Notes: generated from the letters alone by a model not told the origin. Shown: positions 31,401 to 42,345, numbered from the stretch's first letter. The stretch: 64,000 nucleotides of DNA from Phytoseiulus persimilis (GCA_037576195.1 CM075101.1:33976001-34040000), one strand, 5' to 3'. Numbers and translations: made by a program.

Positions 31401-31756
31401 GCTGCTCGTTTTGCTCCTTTGTTTGCACCTGATGAACGGAGAAAAAGCTTCAGACCCCTCAACAGTAAGTCAGTAGGAAGGAAAATGAGAACTAGGACTG
31501 GAACGCGACTCACCGCTCTCTGGATATCTTTTGAAGTTTCGTTGAACAGCGTCTTCGCGAATTTCGAAAAGGTCGAGTTCACTTTAGAAAGCTCTTCGAG
31601 GCCGGAACAGCCGATAGCGAATATCGTGTCTCTGTCCAAGGAGGCAGCATCTTTCGCTTCGAAAAGCAGCGAACCCCTCTGAACTCCTTGCTCTAGAAGC
31701 TGTGTTTGAGGAGTTTGAAGTTTCCGCAGCTGGCTGGCCAAGCTGGTGAGCGCCAT
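25497..31756 (-). CDS. HEATR1: HEAT repeat-containing protein 1 (UTP10), U3 snoRNP/SSU processome subunit
   Basis: Four exons, 31756-31514, 31428-28075, 27970-27744 and 27657-25497, have introns of 85, 104 and 86 bp and give 1994 residues with all phases closing. Human HEATR1 has about 2144. The N-terminus (TSLASQLRKLQ, DRDTIFAIGCSGLEEL) and the C-terminus (LLPESVPFLAELMEDES, then QLLGEPLMKYF) match the family closely. The middle is a continuous array of alpha-helical HEAT repeats, with MTSVFTFMG and DIPEHRRYPIF as further landmarks. The protein scaffolds the t-UTP part of the SSU processome in the nucleolus and supports Pol I transcription and early 18S pre-rRNA processing. The two giant exons (3354 and 2161 bp) replace dozens of vertebrate exons. 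Confidence 0.98.
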
Positions 31757-32418
31757 GTCCGATTAGCTTCGGGGTCCCTGCGGAAGAATGAGAAGAAGTA
31801 GCATCTACTCATTATGAATCGATAAAACTCTGCCTCGAAAAATAGGCTCATCAGGAAACTCGAAAATTGTGCGAAGAAACAGAGAGAAATTCGGTCTGAA
31901 TGGAGTCAGGTTCACGGGACAGCTCTCTTCCGGTCGTTCGCGACGCACCCCGATTCTTCCTCCCAAGTTTCAAACTCAGACTTCAGAATTCGAACAGTGG
32001 AGGTGCTCCATCATTTGAATTTCACCTTGGAGCTCACAGGTGTCAAGATACCTCAACTTCCTTGTGACGAAAGAGTTACTCGTCAACGATCGATAGTGGA
32101 CACATGTTGGCGACAGATTCGTGGGGAAATCCCTCGCTGTCTCAAACTTCCTGTAGACGCTGTTGTCGTTGCAGCTGCGCGATTTCGAACGGTTCATCGA
32201 AGACATAGATAATGCTGGCGTGAATACGGTGATCAATGCGGTGAATTACGAGGAAACGAGTCACGCCTGAAAGCACCCCGAACCATCGATGGTCCACACA
32301 AGAAGCTGAACAGGACTTACCACCAAGCTGATAATGAGGGACGAGGAAGTTTGCCGGATAAACACCGGCTTCAGTCTATTCTGCCAGATGGGCGACAAGA
32401 GAACCACGTGTGGCTTGT

Positions 32419-33135
32419 TTACATCGGCAATGCGTTCATTCTATGCAGCGTACGAATGCCTTCTTCGGGTGGCGCGGACCGGCCGCAGTGGGCAGTGGAG
32501 TTGGGAAGAGGGTCAGGCGCTGGACGATCGCGAAATCGGTAGACAGAAACAAAGTGATGATGGGCAAAAAGGGCACTGAGAGAATGCGGAGTGTGCACTA
32601 GCGAACACATGAAATCCATGAAGTTCCCTCCGATAGGACCTGCTCTCGATCCAATGAAAGCGTTTATACAAGAAGCAATGACTCCCTTAAGGTCCAACGG
32701 AGCTTCAAGCGTCTGCTTCCGGAATTCTCCCAAGATAATTTTAACAGCTGAACGAGTTGCGTCCTCAGAACGCGGCTCAGAAAGCGAAACCGTCGGGGCT
32801 TCCGAACACGGGACGCACGTTCGACGAACTCTCCTATGTATCTTGAGACCGGTGCCCATGTGCCCAGGTTCATTATTGGTTGAATGATCTCGCTTACACC
32901 TCGGATGCATTCCTGCATCACCAAGCGCAAGGAACAACTTTCTGACTTCTGCGTCGTGAGGCTGGAACAGGACATGGAATTGACGTGGGTTGCCTGTTCT
33001 GTAAGACGTCAGGCCCACAGGCGGAGGTAAGCGTTCGGGGAGGGCCGCGAACATTTTGTTCGGTTCCAGGAGCAGAATCAGATTGTGCCAAAAACCATTG
33101 CTTTTAGAGATGGCTCGAGGCATTTTCATCGTCAT
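32419..33135 (-). CDS. Possible uncharacterised protein, 238 residues
   Basis: A single open frame with an ATG start contains two protein-like blocks: one around FAALPERLPPPVGLTSYRTG and FHVLFQPHDAEVRKLFLALG, and one around VKIILGEFRKQTLEAPLDLK. The last 60 residues are less convincing. There is no known domain, signal peptide or membrane helix. It sits between the HEATR1 and XRCC4 genes in the same orientation. It could equally be a chance frame, since comparable lengths occur by chance in this window. Confidence 0.25.
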   Translation of the reverse strand: MTMKMPRAISKSNGFWHNLILLLEPNKMFAALPERLPPPVGLTSYRTGNPRQFHVLFQPHDAEVRKLFLALGDAGMHPRCKRDHSTNNEPGHMGTGLKIHRRVRRTCVPCSEAPTVSLSEPRSEDATRSAVKIILGEFRKQTLEAPLDLKGVIASCINAFIGSRAGPIGGNFMDFMCSLVHTPHSLSALFAHHHFVSVYRFRDRPAPDPLPNSTAHCGRSAPPEEGIRTLHRMNALPM

Positions 33136-33401
33136 CCTGCACGCTGTCCAAGAGAGTACTCGGTATCAGAGTAGGATGTGGTTGATACAGAAGTGTGTCA
33201 AACCTCATGTACCCTTTGAGGATTTGAGCCGTCAGTGGGAGACGTTTCGCCCTCTCATGATACTATTTCAATGTATGCCAGAATTGGTAAACCATCAAGA
33301 GAGGGCGCTCGGAGCTCGTCGTGAATGTGGAGAGGAAGCTATCTTCCCAACCGTGAATTCGAATCCCACATAACATAGAAGACTCAAGGAATGATCCAGG
33401 C

Positions 33402-33407
33402 TTTATT
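33402..33407 (-). promoter_or_regulatory. Polyadenylation signal of XRCC4
   Basis: TTTATT on the plus strand is AATAAA on the minus strand, 71 bp beyond the stop codon of XRCC4. Confidence 0.6.
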
Positions 33408-33477
33408 GCTCCAACGGACATCACGTGGGGGTGGGATGTGTGAACCAGAGGAGCGCCACTGGGTTCGAGTGGTAGTG

Positions 33478-34449
33478 TTACAACAAGTCATCAAGGATGT
33501 CTAACGAACTCTTCTTGGGTGAAGGTTTCTTCCCGGTGGGCCGTCCGTGATCTATCTTCGGGCTGAAATCATCCGCAGCAGATTCTTCAATCTCGTTCAG
33601 TGGCACTTTCCCTCCTCCGATCCTCGTATCGATTGCTTCAGCAGAACGTTCTTCTTTGTTTTCCTCATTTTCCGGTCTCCCAGGCGAGATCTTCGGGCTT
33701 GGTGGGTCGTCTTCGTCTATTTCTTCAGCTTCACTTCGTGCTCTGTCGCTCAACTCCTCGTCGCTCGCAAACTCTTCGTCATCATCTCCATCAGTCATCC
33801 CGATACGAGCATCCTCGTCTCCCTCTACCCGGCTTCTCAGTTGACTCGTAGAGCTGGATGGAGCTTCTAACGCTAGTTGATCGGAAACCCTGTCCTTTTT
33901 CGGCTGAGAAGGCCCATCAGAAGAGACATCGACGCCAATGTCATCCTCAATAACCTCAGGATTCTCCGTCCTGATACCGAGCTTCCTCTGCAGCTCGCGA
34001 ATCTTCTTCTTCTTCTCGTTGAGAATAAGAATGAACTTGGTGAAGTCTTCTTGGTGCTTTTCCTCAATTTTCCCGAGACAGTCCAAGGCTTCGTCCCTGA
34101 AAGCTTCAACGTCTCGACGCTTGCGGAGAGTTTCGGCATGCGATCTGCTGAGTCTACAGAAGGACTCCGAGATTCGAATCAGCGCGTCGCGTAAATCTGT
34201 CTGGTCCGCAATTTTATTCTTGATCACATCGTCCCCGTTAGCTAACACAGTGACTTTGTTTTTCTGGAAGATGACTTCAACTCTGTCGCAAGGTTCGAGG
34301 AGCTGCTTCGCTGCGGGACTCGCATCGAGCGAAACACCGGCTGAATACGCTCGATCTTTGAGTACTATCGTCAAGTCGAGGTAGTTGTCTTCACGTCTCA
34401 CATGGAGTGAGCCCCCCGGTTTCACCAACGGGTGACAGAATGTGTCCAT
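33478..34449 (-). CDS. XRCC4: DNA repair protein XRCC4, intronless
   Basis: One exon encodes 323 residues; human XRCC4 has 336. I chose ATG at 34449 (MDTFCHPLVKPGG). The frame is open further upstream, but only from a non-ATG codon, and the family N-terminus aligns from this methionine. Residues 1-110 give the beta-rich head (LHVRREDNYLDLTIVLKD). The long coiled-coil stalk contains DFTKFILILNEKKKKIRELQ, the segment contacted by DNA ligase IV in the family. The C-terminal third is acidic and disordered (DGDDDEEFASDEELSD), ending in KKSSLDILDDLL, like the acidic SLFDEI-type tail of vertebrate XRCC4. It is the scaffold for LIG4 and XLF in non-homologous end joining in the nucleus. Confidence 0.9.
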   Translation of the reverse strand: MDTFCHPLVKPGGSLHVRREDNYLDLTIVLKDRAYSAGVSLDASPAAKQLLEPCDRVEVIFQKNKVTVLANGDDVIKNKIADQTDLRDALIRISESFCRLSRSHAETLRKRRDVEAFRDEALDCLGKIEEKHQEDFTKFILILNEKKKKIRELQRKLGIRTENPEVIEDDIGVDVSSDGPSQPKKDRVSDQLALEAPSSSTSQLRSRVEGDEDARIGMTDGDDDEEFASDEELSDRARSEAEEIDEDDPPSPKISPGRPENEENKEERSAEAIDTRIGGGKVPLNEIEESAADDFSPKIDHGRPTGKKPSPKKSSLDILDDLL

Positions 34450-36397
34450 TTCCTTCGAATTCCTTAACTCTGCAATCTCACGTTCTGAGGGATTGATTTG
34501 GAACACGCAGCCGCAAATCCCCGGCGACGGTGCTCCTTTGCAAAATATTTCGGTCGAGCTTACCAATCAGCTGTGGCTGCGGCGCGGTATTGAGGCTGCG
34601 CTAGCGAGCTGTTGACACCCGCGATGCGTTCATGGAAAGCTGCAGTTCTCGATGAGACGGTCAGATGTTCCGATGCCTGTTACTCCCCGAGTCATGGGAC
34701 CGCGCCGAATGACCGTAGGACAACGTCGCGGTTCTAGACGCGGCCCGACGGTCATTCGACGTAGACCCCGAGTCATGAACACAACGGGGTGCGTCAGCGC
34801 GGCAACTTCAAATCTTGTTGGATGTCAACGATGAATACCGAGCGATGAGTTCGCAATGAGACATGTTGATGGCAAGGCGTTGAAAGACACCGATTCGGCA
34901 GAGGGAGCAAAGCATGTCAAGGGGGATGACGATGCTGCGGCGAAGCCGCCAAACTCGTTTTCGCTTCAATCTTCAACGTGAGCTATTCGTCGGACTCTCC
35001 GGCGGCGGTTGCCGAGTATTTTAAGAAGTGTCTCTACCGAGTCGAGCGAGCTCTTCGGCTTCACTCCGACGACCCAGAGCTCCGTCTATACGCGCCGTAA
35101 TGAGCTCGTTTCATTCGCACGGGGAATTCATTCGATCGTGCTAGGTGTCTCGAGAGTGACCGCCAACGAAAGGTTGGGGAGCACAACAAGGACGAGGCCG
35201 GCTTTCCGAGGCCGGGAATGGGAGGTCTAAAACCTGCTTGGGGTTCCGAGTTTTCTAAGTTTAGGTAGAAGACAGCCAACTGATCTAGAGGCGTTCTCGC
35301 ATGAGGGCAGCTCCACTCGGCCTGCCGTGGTACAGCGGACAGCTGGATGGGGTGAGTTCAGTTGCCCCCCTTCCCTCCCTATCAACCTGTGTCCGACTCC
35401 GTCCGTCCCAGGACGTCCTCGAATCCGTCAGAGTGGGAGCTTTCATTGAGAATATTCCGCCTCGGGGGAGCCCCGGAATGTAGGGTTCCCTTCATCATCG
35501 ATCCTGTGAAACTGGGCGTTCTCATTCGATGGGGATTCGCAAAGAAACGATCTTGAGTCACGATTGTGCAGAGATGGCCATGCTAGTGCTGTTCGAGTTC
35601 ATGCGATGAGGCTGACCAGATTCTTTCAGTGGCGCTCCAACGTTCGTGTACGAACACATGAGGGAGCGATACCTCAGCTGACTGACTTCTTTGCTTTCGG
35701 TAACGTTCAGCCGCATCAGTGCCCGGTGGCGTATTTATTTACATCGTAGCAATGATATCGTAACAGTTCTCGTCCCCGATTAGCTCTCCATTTTTTCCAG
35801 GACCAATCTTCTCGAAGCTAGGGAGAGTGCCGGGCTTCAAAGCCAGACTCGACCTTCGAGTTCACTCCGACTGATAGGTTTTCGGATGCTTCCCTCAGTC
35901 ATATTCGCTGTTATCGTTTGCATTCTGTCACTCGGATCAAAGTGCTCAGAGTCTCTCACTCGAATGCAGAGACACTGAATATACAAGCTCAGGTTTGTGG
36001 AAACCACGGCTCGTGTTCGTGTGGGGTCTGAGAATGAAGTGCGTGGTAGAGCTCCATACTGAAAGCACTCAAAGTTACCAGAGGACCGCTGACAGAACAG
36101 AGCGGAGCCGAACCGTTGTTCGCTCCAGGTTCTACCCACTCTCAGGGTTCCTCAGAGCTATGTAAACCGGATCGTTGTGAAGTCGCCCATTAACCCGGAA
36201 GAGCGGTTCAGGCGCGCGCGAGTTCGGTGCTTGTAGTGTTCGTACCTGTTTTCATCGCTACAGAATCGGTTGAGACGGCAGCTCTGCTCCCCGATCGCAG
36301 TGACCACAGCTCTGCTCCCCGATCGCAGTGACCACTTGCCGAACCTCCTACTGTTATAGTCCACGGAATCCGAATTTTGTTGCATCCTATCCGCAAG
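34450..36397. other. Intergenic between XRCC4 and the F-box gene
   Basis: No gene was recognised. A 10-bp inverted repeat (GAATGACCGT...ACGGTCATTC, about 34707-34757) and a 28-bp tandem duplication (36281-36336) are present. The two flanking genes are divergent. Confidence 0.4.
36281..36336. repeat. 28-bp tandem duplication
   Basis: GCTCTGCTCCCCGATCGCAG plus TGACCAC occurs twice back to back (36281-36308 and 36309-36336), differing only in the last base. It lies about 60 bp upstream of the F-box start codon, so it may affect that promoter. Confidence 0.85.
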
Positions 36398-38171
36398 ATG
36401 AGCATCATCAACCTCCCCAGCGAGATGCTTGGCAGCATCGTGTCATATTTAGACCAAGATTCGAAGGCCATGCTATCGCTGACGCACAGCCGCCTACGCG
36501 ACGCCATGCTTCAATACATGGAACCCCTGAGAGTGAATATTCTGACCAAGGCTCTTCGAATGTATTTGGAATCGATGGGAACTCTTCTTCGATCACTGGA
36601 CCTGTCGAACTGTAGGACTTTGTCCGATCACTTGCGCCGAGCGATCGTGAATTGCCCAAATCTCATCGAGCTCAACCTGCTAAACACGCGCTTAACTGGG
36701 GGAGATTTTTGGATGTCTCTTTACTAGTTGAAGCACCTGGAATCGCTCAGCATATCGATGCACGATACCGATGCAATGATCGACAGCGTCGAATGGAGCT
36801 CCAGCGACGGACGGGTCTTCCCTTCCATCAAGGCGCTGTACATCGAGGCGACGCTGTACTTCCGCGCGGCAGATCTAATCGTCGGCTTCCTCAACAAATG
36901 CGTAACTATCGAAAGCGCGCATCTGTTCCTCTTCGGCGTCGACAACGGGGACTTTGCTAAGGACACCACAGAGCAGGTCCGACTGCTACCGCAGCGGTGG
37001 GCCTCACTGCGGACGCTAGTCGTGTCGCTGACCATGTCGGGCTCCTTCGAGTTCCATCGCGACCTCTTGGCAAACATCTTCGCCGCGAGGTATGATCAAG
37101 AGGATCCATGAATTGATAATGCGAGACAAGGAGTGCTTCATCTTCGAAGACGGCTGGCTTAACGGAGAGGACGCGGTCACCTCCGCGATCAGACCCAACG
37201 TCGACTTGGTCGAGTATATCGATGATTTGGCTGAACTCGCAGGAACTCTCGAGAACCCTTTCAAAGCGCGAAGAGTTAGTCCTGCGAAAACCCGCTCTCG
37301 AGACGTTCCGGAACGCAAGTCGGTCGTTCCCGCTGTTCTTGATGCGATCGAATCCAGGTTATCGAGACTGGTTGAGCTAGACTCGTCAGATTGCCACAAC
37401 TTGTACTCGGACGACACTCGCCTCAATTTTTTCGGAGCAGCATCTGAATCCTTGGAATTTCTCGCTCTGCCCGTCTGCTTCATACTTTACTCAATGAATG
37501 AGTTTCCCGAAAGGGCCGTCGAAATTTCGAGGGCTTTTCGCCAGATGAAGTTGAAGAAGCTATTCCTGGAAGGCAATCGCTGGATTTCGTCCTGCCGGAG
37601 GATGTCCAGCCAGCCCCCCACGCAGTGCACCCCATGTTCCCGCGCAGCGTTAACCTCTGGAAAACTGCCTCGATTGGATGATCTGAAACATCTCGAAGTG
37701 CTGACCATAAACAGGGTTCGCGTGACAGCTTCGGCCTATGGAAACCTGTGGAATCCAAGGGCGCACACGGTGCGGCTGATTTTGAAATGTCGTAGCTCCT
37801 ACGAAGGCCTGCGAGAATTCATCGAGCGCTGCACAAATTTGGAGAATTTCAAACTCGGGGGAGAAAATCTTCCGTCGGGTTCTGCCGCTCTTTGGAGCGG
37901 TCTCTCCGCGGGCAAGAAACTCAGACAGTTGTGCATCGCTTCTGATGATGGCGTCACGATTGAGACGTCAGAAATCGAGAGATCGTTTCCGTCTGTTCGT
38001 AGGCTCGAAACGTTCCATCTCCATCGGGGCTTCGTCTACTACAGGAATAGAAGTCCGGCGGAATTCCGCGAAGAAGGGTTCAGCAGATGCACGTTCACCG
38101 CCCCCCCCCCCCCATGCTCAAAAGAGGACAGTCATGACATCGAGGGTTTCGTCTGTCAATGTTGCGGATAA
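36398..38171 (+). pseudogene. F-box/leucine-rich repeat gene disrupted by a stop and a frameshift
   Basis: From ATG 36398 the product starts with an F-box (INLPSEMLGSIVSYLDQDSK) and continues as leucine-rich repeats (CPNLIELNLLNTRL, LKHLESLSISMHD, LKHLEVLTI, CTNLENFKLGG). A TAG at 36725-36727 interrupts the frame in the middle of a repeat, and the same frame continues directly after it. Near 37090 the frame shifts by one base, from FAARYDQEDP to MIKRIHELIMRD, consistent with a one-base insertion. The rest stays open to a stop at 38171. A run of 13 C at 38101-38113 lies near the 3' end. Intact F-box/LRR proteins recruit substrates to SCF ubiquitin ligases. About 590 codons otherwise remain open, so it is a recent pseudogene, a strain-specific null, or two assembly errors. 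Confidence 0.75.
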
Positions 38172-39153
38172 CCTCCGAATGCGTTGCTCCAAAGCCTCGA
38201 TCTCAGAGAACGAATTCACAGGTCCCCGAGAGTTCGAGTGGAGAGCTGCTCGGCTTCCGATTCCAATGTGCATGGTGCCATCGCTTCTATAGTTTCCAGA
38301 AGATTCCAAGCCGAAGATGGGAACGCTATTCTGATCCGCACTCGACCATGGTGACTGAGCCAGGCTTTCTTGCAGGAGAAGAACATTGTTTGCTTAGCTT
38401 GAATGTATCTCGCACAACAGAGTCACACCATGAGCTTTTATTTCTGAGCGATAGTGGAGTCCACTCCCTCATGAAGGCAACGCCGCTGAATCCGTCCGCC
38501 ACAGGCGGCATGGAAACCATTCTGAGGACAAGTGATGCACCGTTTCATCAGAATTCCTCCCCAAGAATGCCCGAGGTTTCACCCTTGCCCCCCATGCATT
38601 TAGATACTCATGCCTCTTCTGAGTTGTGCGTTTGCTGTTCCGTACTGACTGGGAAGCTCTGTTCAGAACATGTTCGCTGTGCGCCTTGTCGTGAATGATG
38701 AATAGATGAGGATAAATAATGCCCACGTTCTCAGTCCTTTGGAGTTGAGCTGATATAGCAGCAGTAAGTTATCCGAAATCGATGGGCCATTATTGGTCCG
38801 AAGGATACTCCAGGCTCCAACTCGTCAATACGTTGTTGATTAGCTTGCACACTGCCATGTAAAACGTCGCTGACTGAGCACGAGGGCTGACTGAGCATAC
38901 GGGGAAGTTGAATCATGAGGGAGAAGTCGTTTCCACACATTGATCTGGAGTCTAACCCGATACGATGAAGCAACACTACTGGAAAAAATAGGTGGAACCC
39001 GTGTAGTCGTGTATCGACTAACACTGAACGGAAGTCAAATTCCTGAAAACCTTGATCGCGTTCTGCAGATATTGCCCGTTGTGACGGTGTAAGGGTACTT
39101 TGCGTATTTCCAGGTATGTGAGCAAAGGTATGTGAGGTATGTGAGGTTCTTAT

Positions 39154-39327
39154 GTGGTAAAAAGAGGATTTAATTTATATCAGAATTGAATCTGAACCAT
39201 CTGAAGACCCAAGCCCACCGCCCGCAACGGGATTTGCGAGGCGATAGGGAGTGTTACTGAAGCAATACCCTATGTGATTCCGGTGCACTCCTGAGGGCTG
39301 GCTGAGAGGTTCAGCCGAAAAACAAAG
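39154..39327 (+). mobile_element. 5'-truncated copy of a SINE-like interspersed repeat
   Basis: GTGGTAAAAAGAGGATT to AAACAAAG matches 44061-44235 with about 90 percent identity by eye. It lacks the tRNA-like head of the other copy. CAAAGGTATGTGAG occurs immediately to the left (39123-39136) and at the right end (39323-39336), as expected of a target-site duplication, although the left side is complicated by local GGTATGTGAG tandem copies. Confidence 0.7.
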
Positions 39328-39605
39328 GTATGTGAGCAAAACCATAGCACAGACTCTGTGCATTCGGATCCGGACTATTGTTCGAAAGTGTGCTTGAGCT
39401 TCAGCTCTGAGGATGTTTTGAGGGAACCCTCCTTTCCAATTGCGGAAGCGGATGACGATAGATCTCAGCGTGGAGGTCCCGTCGACGAATCAAGAGGAAC
39501 TTCCGTGTTTCCCTCCCCGTTCTCCATATTGAATGCAATGATCTCGTTTTCTTCGATCCGCACCCGAGACAGGGTTCGGAATCCCGGAAATCAACATAGT
39601 CTTGC

Positions 39606-39611
39606 TTTATT
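39606..39611 (-). promoter_or_regulatory. Polyadenylation signal of CHORDC1
   Basis: TTTATT on the plus strand gives AATAAA on the minus strand only 14 bp beyond the stop codon, implying a very short 3' UTR. Confidence 0.55.
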
Positions 39612-39625
39612 GCCGAATCTGAAAA

Positions 39626-42055
39626 TCACTGACCACTCGCTTCTTTGAAAAATTTCGTTCTGGCATCCTCCACTGCTTCATGATTAACAAGAACTTCGAC
39701 GTCATCCAAGTCCACTTTGTCGAGATCGTCGGTCACTCGGGGTACACTATGGTCGGCAGGCGCGACGTACGCCAGACTCTTCCAGGAAACAGGTTCCGCT
39801 TTTTTGAGCTTGATTTCCACTTTGGCACCCAAGTGTTCGACGGATGAAGCTGCGACGTCCACGATCTGTAAGAGGAACAGAACAGCCAAATAAGGGGACA
39901 TTAATTCCGAGCTTTCTCGATAGCTCAGCCTTGTTCTCAGAATTGACCTGCGAAGCAACTCAGATGAGCTGGGAATACACGGAAGGAGTCTTACCCCTCC
40001 GAGAACTATCTCCGTATCAAACACCGATTGGTCCTCTCCGAATACTATGTGGATTTTGCACTTGACCGCGTTCGCATTCACGAAAGATTTGTCAGGGAAC
40101 GAAGCTTTGGCGAACACAGATATGACCACTTGACTCCCTGTTTGGTGCCAGTCGTATCGGCATGCCACCGAAGCCTCTTTGCTCTCCTGAAAGTTGACTT
40201 CAGTTATGATGGAATTACCAAACAGAAGTCACCGCTGATAGCAGCTATGGAAGCTTCCGAGCCAAATGCGCATACCTTCTTGAACCAGCTATGTTTCCCG
40301 CTGATGCATCCTTCTTGCTCCAAGAATGCGTTGAAATCTGAGGTCTTTCTTTGGCAGCAGCTCCAGTATTTCATGCCTTCATGGAAGACTGGGAACCCTT
40401 CATGGTAATGGCAGGTCTCCTCATTCGTTTGCTCGCCGTAGTATGTCGTTTTACAAGCTGAGTTCTTGCATGCAGTTCCTGCAGTGTGGAACAAGCTAAT
40501 TCCATGAAAGACCGCATCTGATATATTCGTCTCTACACCCTGAGAATCCACAAATACGATGACATCATGCGGGGTTTTGTACCGATCTTCTCGAGTTGAC
40601 TGATAGTGGGACTGATGTGGAAGCCGCTGGATTATTCCTTAGAGCTCTAGAGTATTTCACGCACCATACGCAACTTCAGATGATTGAGCCTGCTTCTCTT
40701 TCTTCACGTCTCCTTGCGCGGCCATTTTTTCTAGGAGAGGCGTCAGAGATGGGCCAACGGTGTGTGGCAATCGCACCATGTTCTCTGTAACGGGGGGCCT
40801 GACAAGGCTCGTTTTTGGTCGACGCGGCTCGGGCTCCTGGAATCAATACCGCAACATTCAGCATGGGCGTCTATATGGAGCGAAGAGAATGGATCAAGGC
40901 TTACTGCCTATCCTTAATTCCTCCAGCAAGTGCTTTTCGGGACGGCTGCAATCAATCGATTCGCCAAGGCAACACTCACTGCAATAGGAAGATCCGTAGC
41001 TTCCGCCTTGGGTTTGGGCGGCTCGACTGGTTTGACCGGATTGTGTCGACCCCTAGCGCAACCCTGGGAAGGTAAAAGTTGGTGTGTCAGCTGTTCAGGC
41101 TCATACAGGAACCTTCGGCGGCGGGAATGACCAGGCGCCATGGGGCTTGTGCACACGAGGACTTGTGGAGGACGGTTTCATACCTTTATATTCAGGAAAT
41201 CGGTGAAATCGGTCGTCTTCTTGTTGCAACATGACCAACCCTTGTAGGCGTCATGGAAAACGGGCGCACCAGGGTGATGCTGACAAGCAACTGTGAACAA
41301 AAGAAAACTAGAGAATTCTTCTCCGAACAGAATAATTCCGAGTCAGTGCAATATTTTCCTTCTGGCTGCATGGGCTCGCCAATTTTCTTCCCTAATTGAG
41401 AATTCAGGAGCCATTTCTCAAAATCGATCTCGGAGAGACGCATCCAAATGGAGCAGGGTGAATAGATCACATGTATTTCAACCACGAAAGCGGTCCGTCT
41501 TGGTACTCATTCCTGAAGAGGAAATCGCACGAGACATTCAAACCTATTCCTCGTTGGTGCCACGGACAGAGGGAACGCGCGGTATCGTACGCTCTACGAT
41601 TGATAGTTGCAGCGCGGCGTGAGGCTGTGGCGGGAGAAACTTCTCGTATCTCTTCGTAAGATTAGCGTTGACGTGACGAGCTCTCGCAGTTGTTCGAATC
41701 TTCTTCTGCGTGGTATTTTTGATTCCCTGGAGCTTGCCGCTCGTGTAAATAGAGTTCTCAAGATGAGGTTCGACGAAAACCCAGTGCAAGTTATCGTCTT
41801 CCATTTATGGGCCTGTGACCACCCGCCCCTATCCACCGGCCCGCATGTTTTTCCCGAACCGACGAACGCACACCGAGATCCCTATTTGGTTCGCGACCGG
41901 TTTTCCAGCGACGCGCACATGCGGAATTACATGATTTGCCCCTGTCCGATACTTCGCGAAGATGGAAACACGTAGGGCTCACCGTCACAGTTTTCCTCTT
42001 CTTGGAACTTCTGGCCGCAGCCCTTATTGTAACAGAGTTTCTCACTCATTCTCAT
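39626..42055 (-). CDS. CHORDC1: CHORD-containing protein 1 (Morgana), Hsp90 co-chaperone
   Basis: Seven exons, 42055-41983, 41290-41184, 41063-40980, 40782-40665, 40478-40276, 40186-39995 and 39865-39626, encode 338 residues (human 332). All phases close. The CHORD-I zinc domain begins at the N-terminus ([11 protein letters not shown]) and continues in exon 2 ([18 protein letters not shown]). CHORD-II is in exon 5 ([16 protein letters not shown], then [18 protein letters not shown]). The CS domain follows ([19 protein letters not shown], then [17 protein letters not shown]). CHORD domains bind zinc through conserved Cys/His, and the CS domain contacts Hsp90. The family restrains ROCK kinase and centrosome duplication in flies and mammals. 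A second ATG six bases downstream of the first is equally usable. The exon 3/4 junction (40782) is the least certain. Confidence 0.95.
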
Positions 42056-42345
42056 GCCACTCAAAAGTCAGTATTTGAGGAACAATCGATTACTCAGAGC
42101 TTCCGACAGTGCATCAGACTTTCTCGAGAACTTTCGATCGAAGCTTCGTCGATCGCACTCTTTACTACCACTCCGAAATCAGTTCTCTTGCCGGGTCTGC
42201 GTGAAATGTTCATGCGAAACCATCACAGATTATCGAGGATGGATGCATCTGCTTGGCGGAATTTTCGAAATTTATGGGGCTGGTTGGCTACTTTTTGGGC
42301 TGAATGCCCGTCGTCTCGGCAAGATGAATTCTCGTCGATTCACGC

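Larger units (their letters stand above)
31757..33477. other. Intergenic between HEATR1 and XRCC4, one weak open frame
   Basis: Nothing is certain here apart from the minus-strand frame at 32419-33135, listed separately. The part just above 31757 should hold the HEATR1 promoter, and the part below 33478 is XRCC4 3' UTR. Confidence 0.4.
38172..39625. other. Intergenic with a SINE-like copy
   Basis: No gene was recognised between the F-box remnant and CHORDC1. The stretch contains GGTATGTGAG short direct repeats (39112-39147) and the 174-bp interspersed repeat at 39154-39327. Confidence 0.5.

Noticed and set aside
34450..34566. Extended N-terminus of XRCC4
   Set aside because: The frame is open upstream, but only from a non-ATG codon. 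The family N-terminus aligns from the methionine at 34449.
36640..36727. Intron explaining the in-frame TAG of the F-box gene
   Set aside because: The acceptor TTTACTAG is good, but every upstream GT would remove a clearly coding leucine-rich repeat or break the frame.
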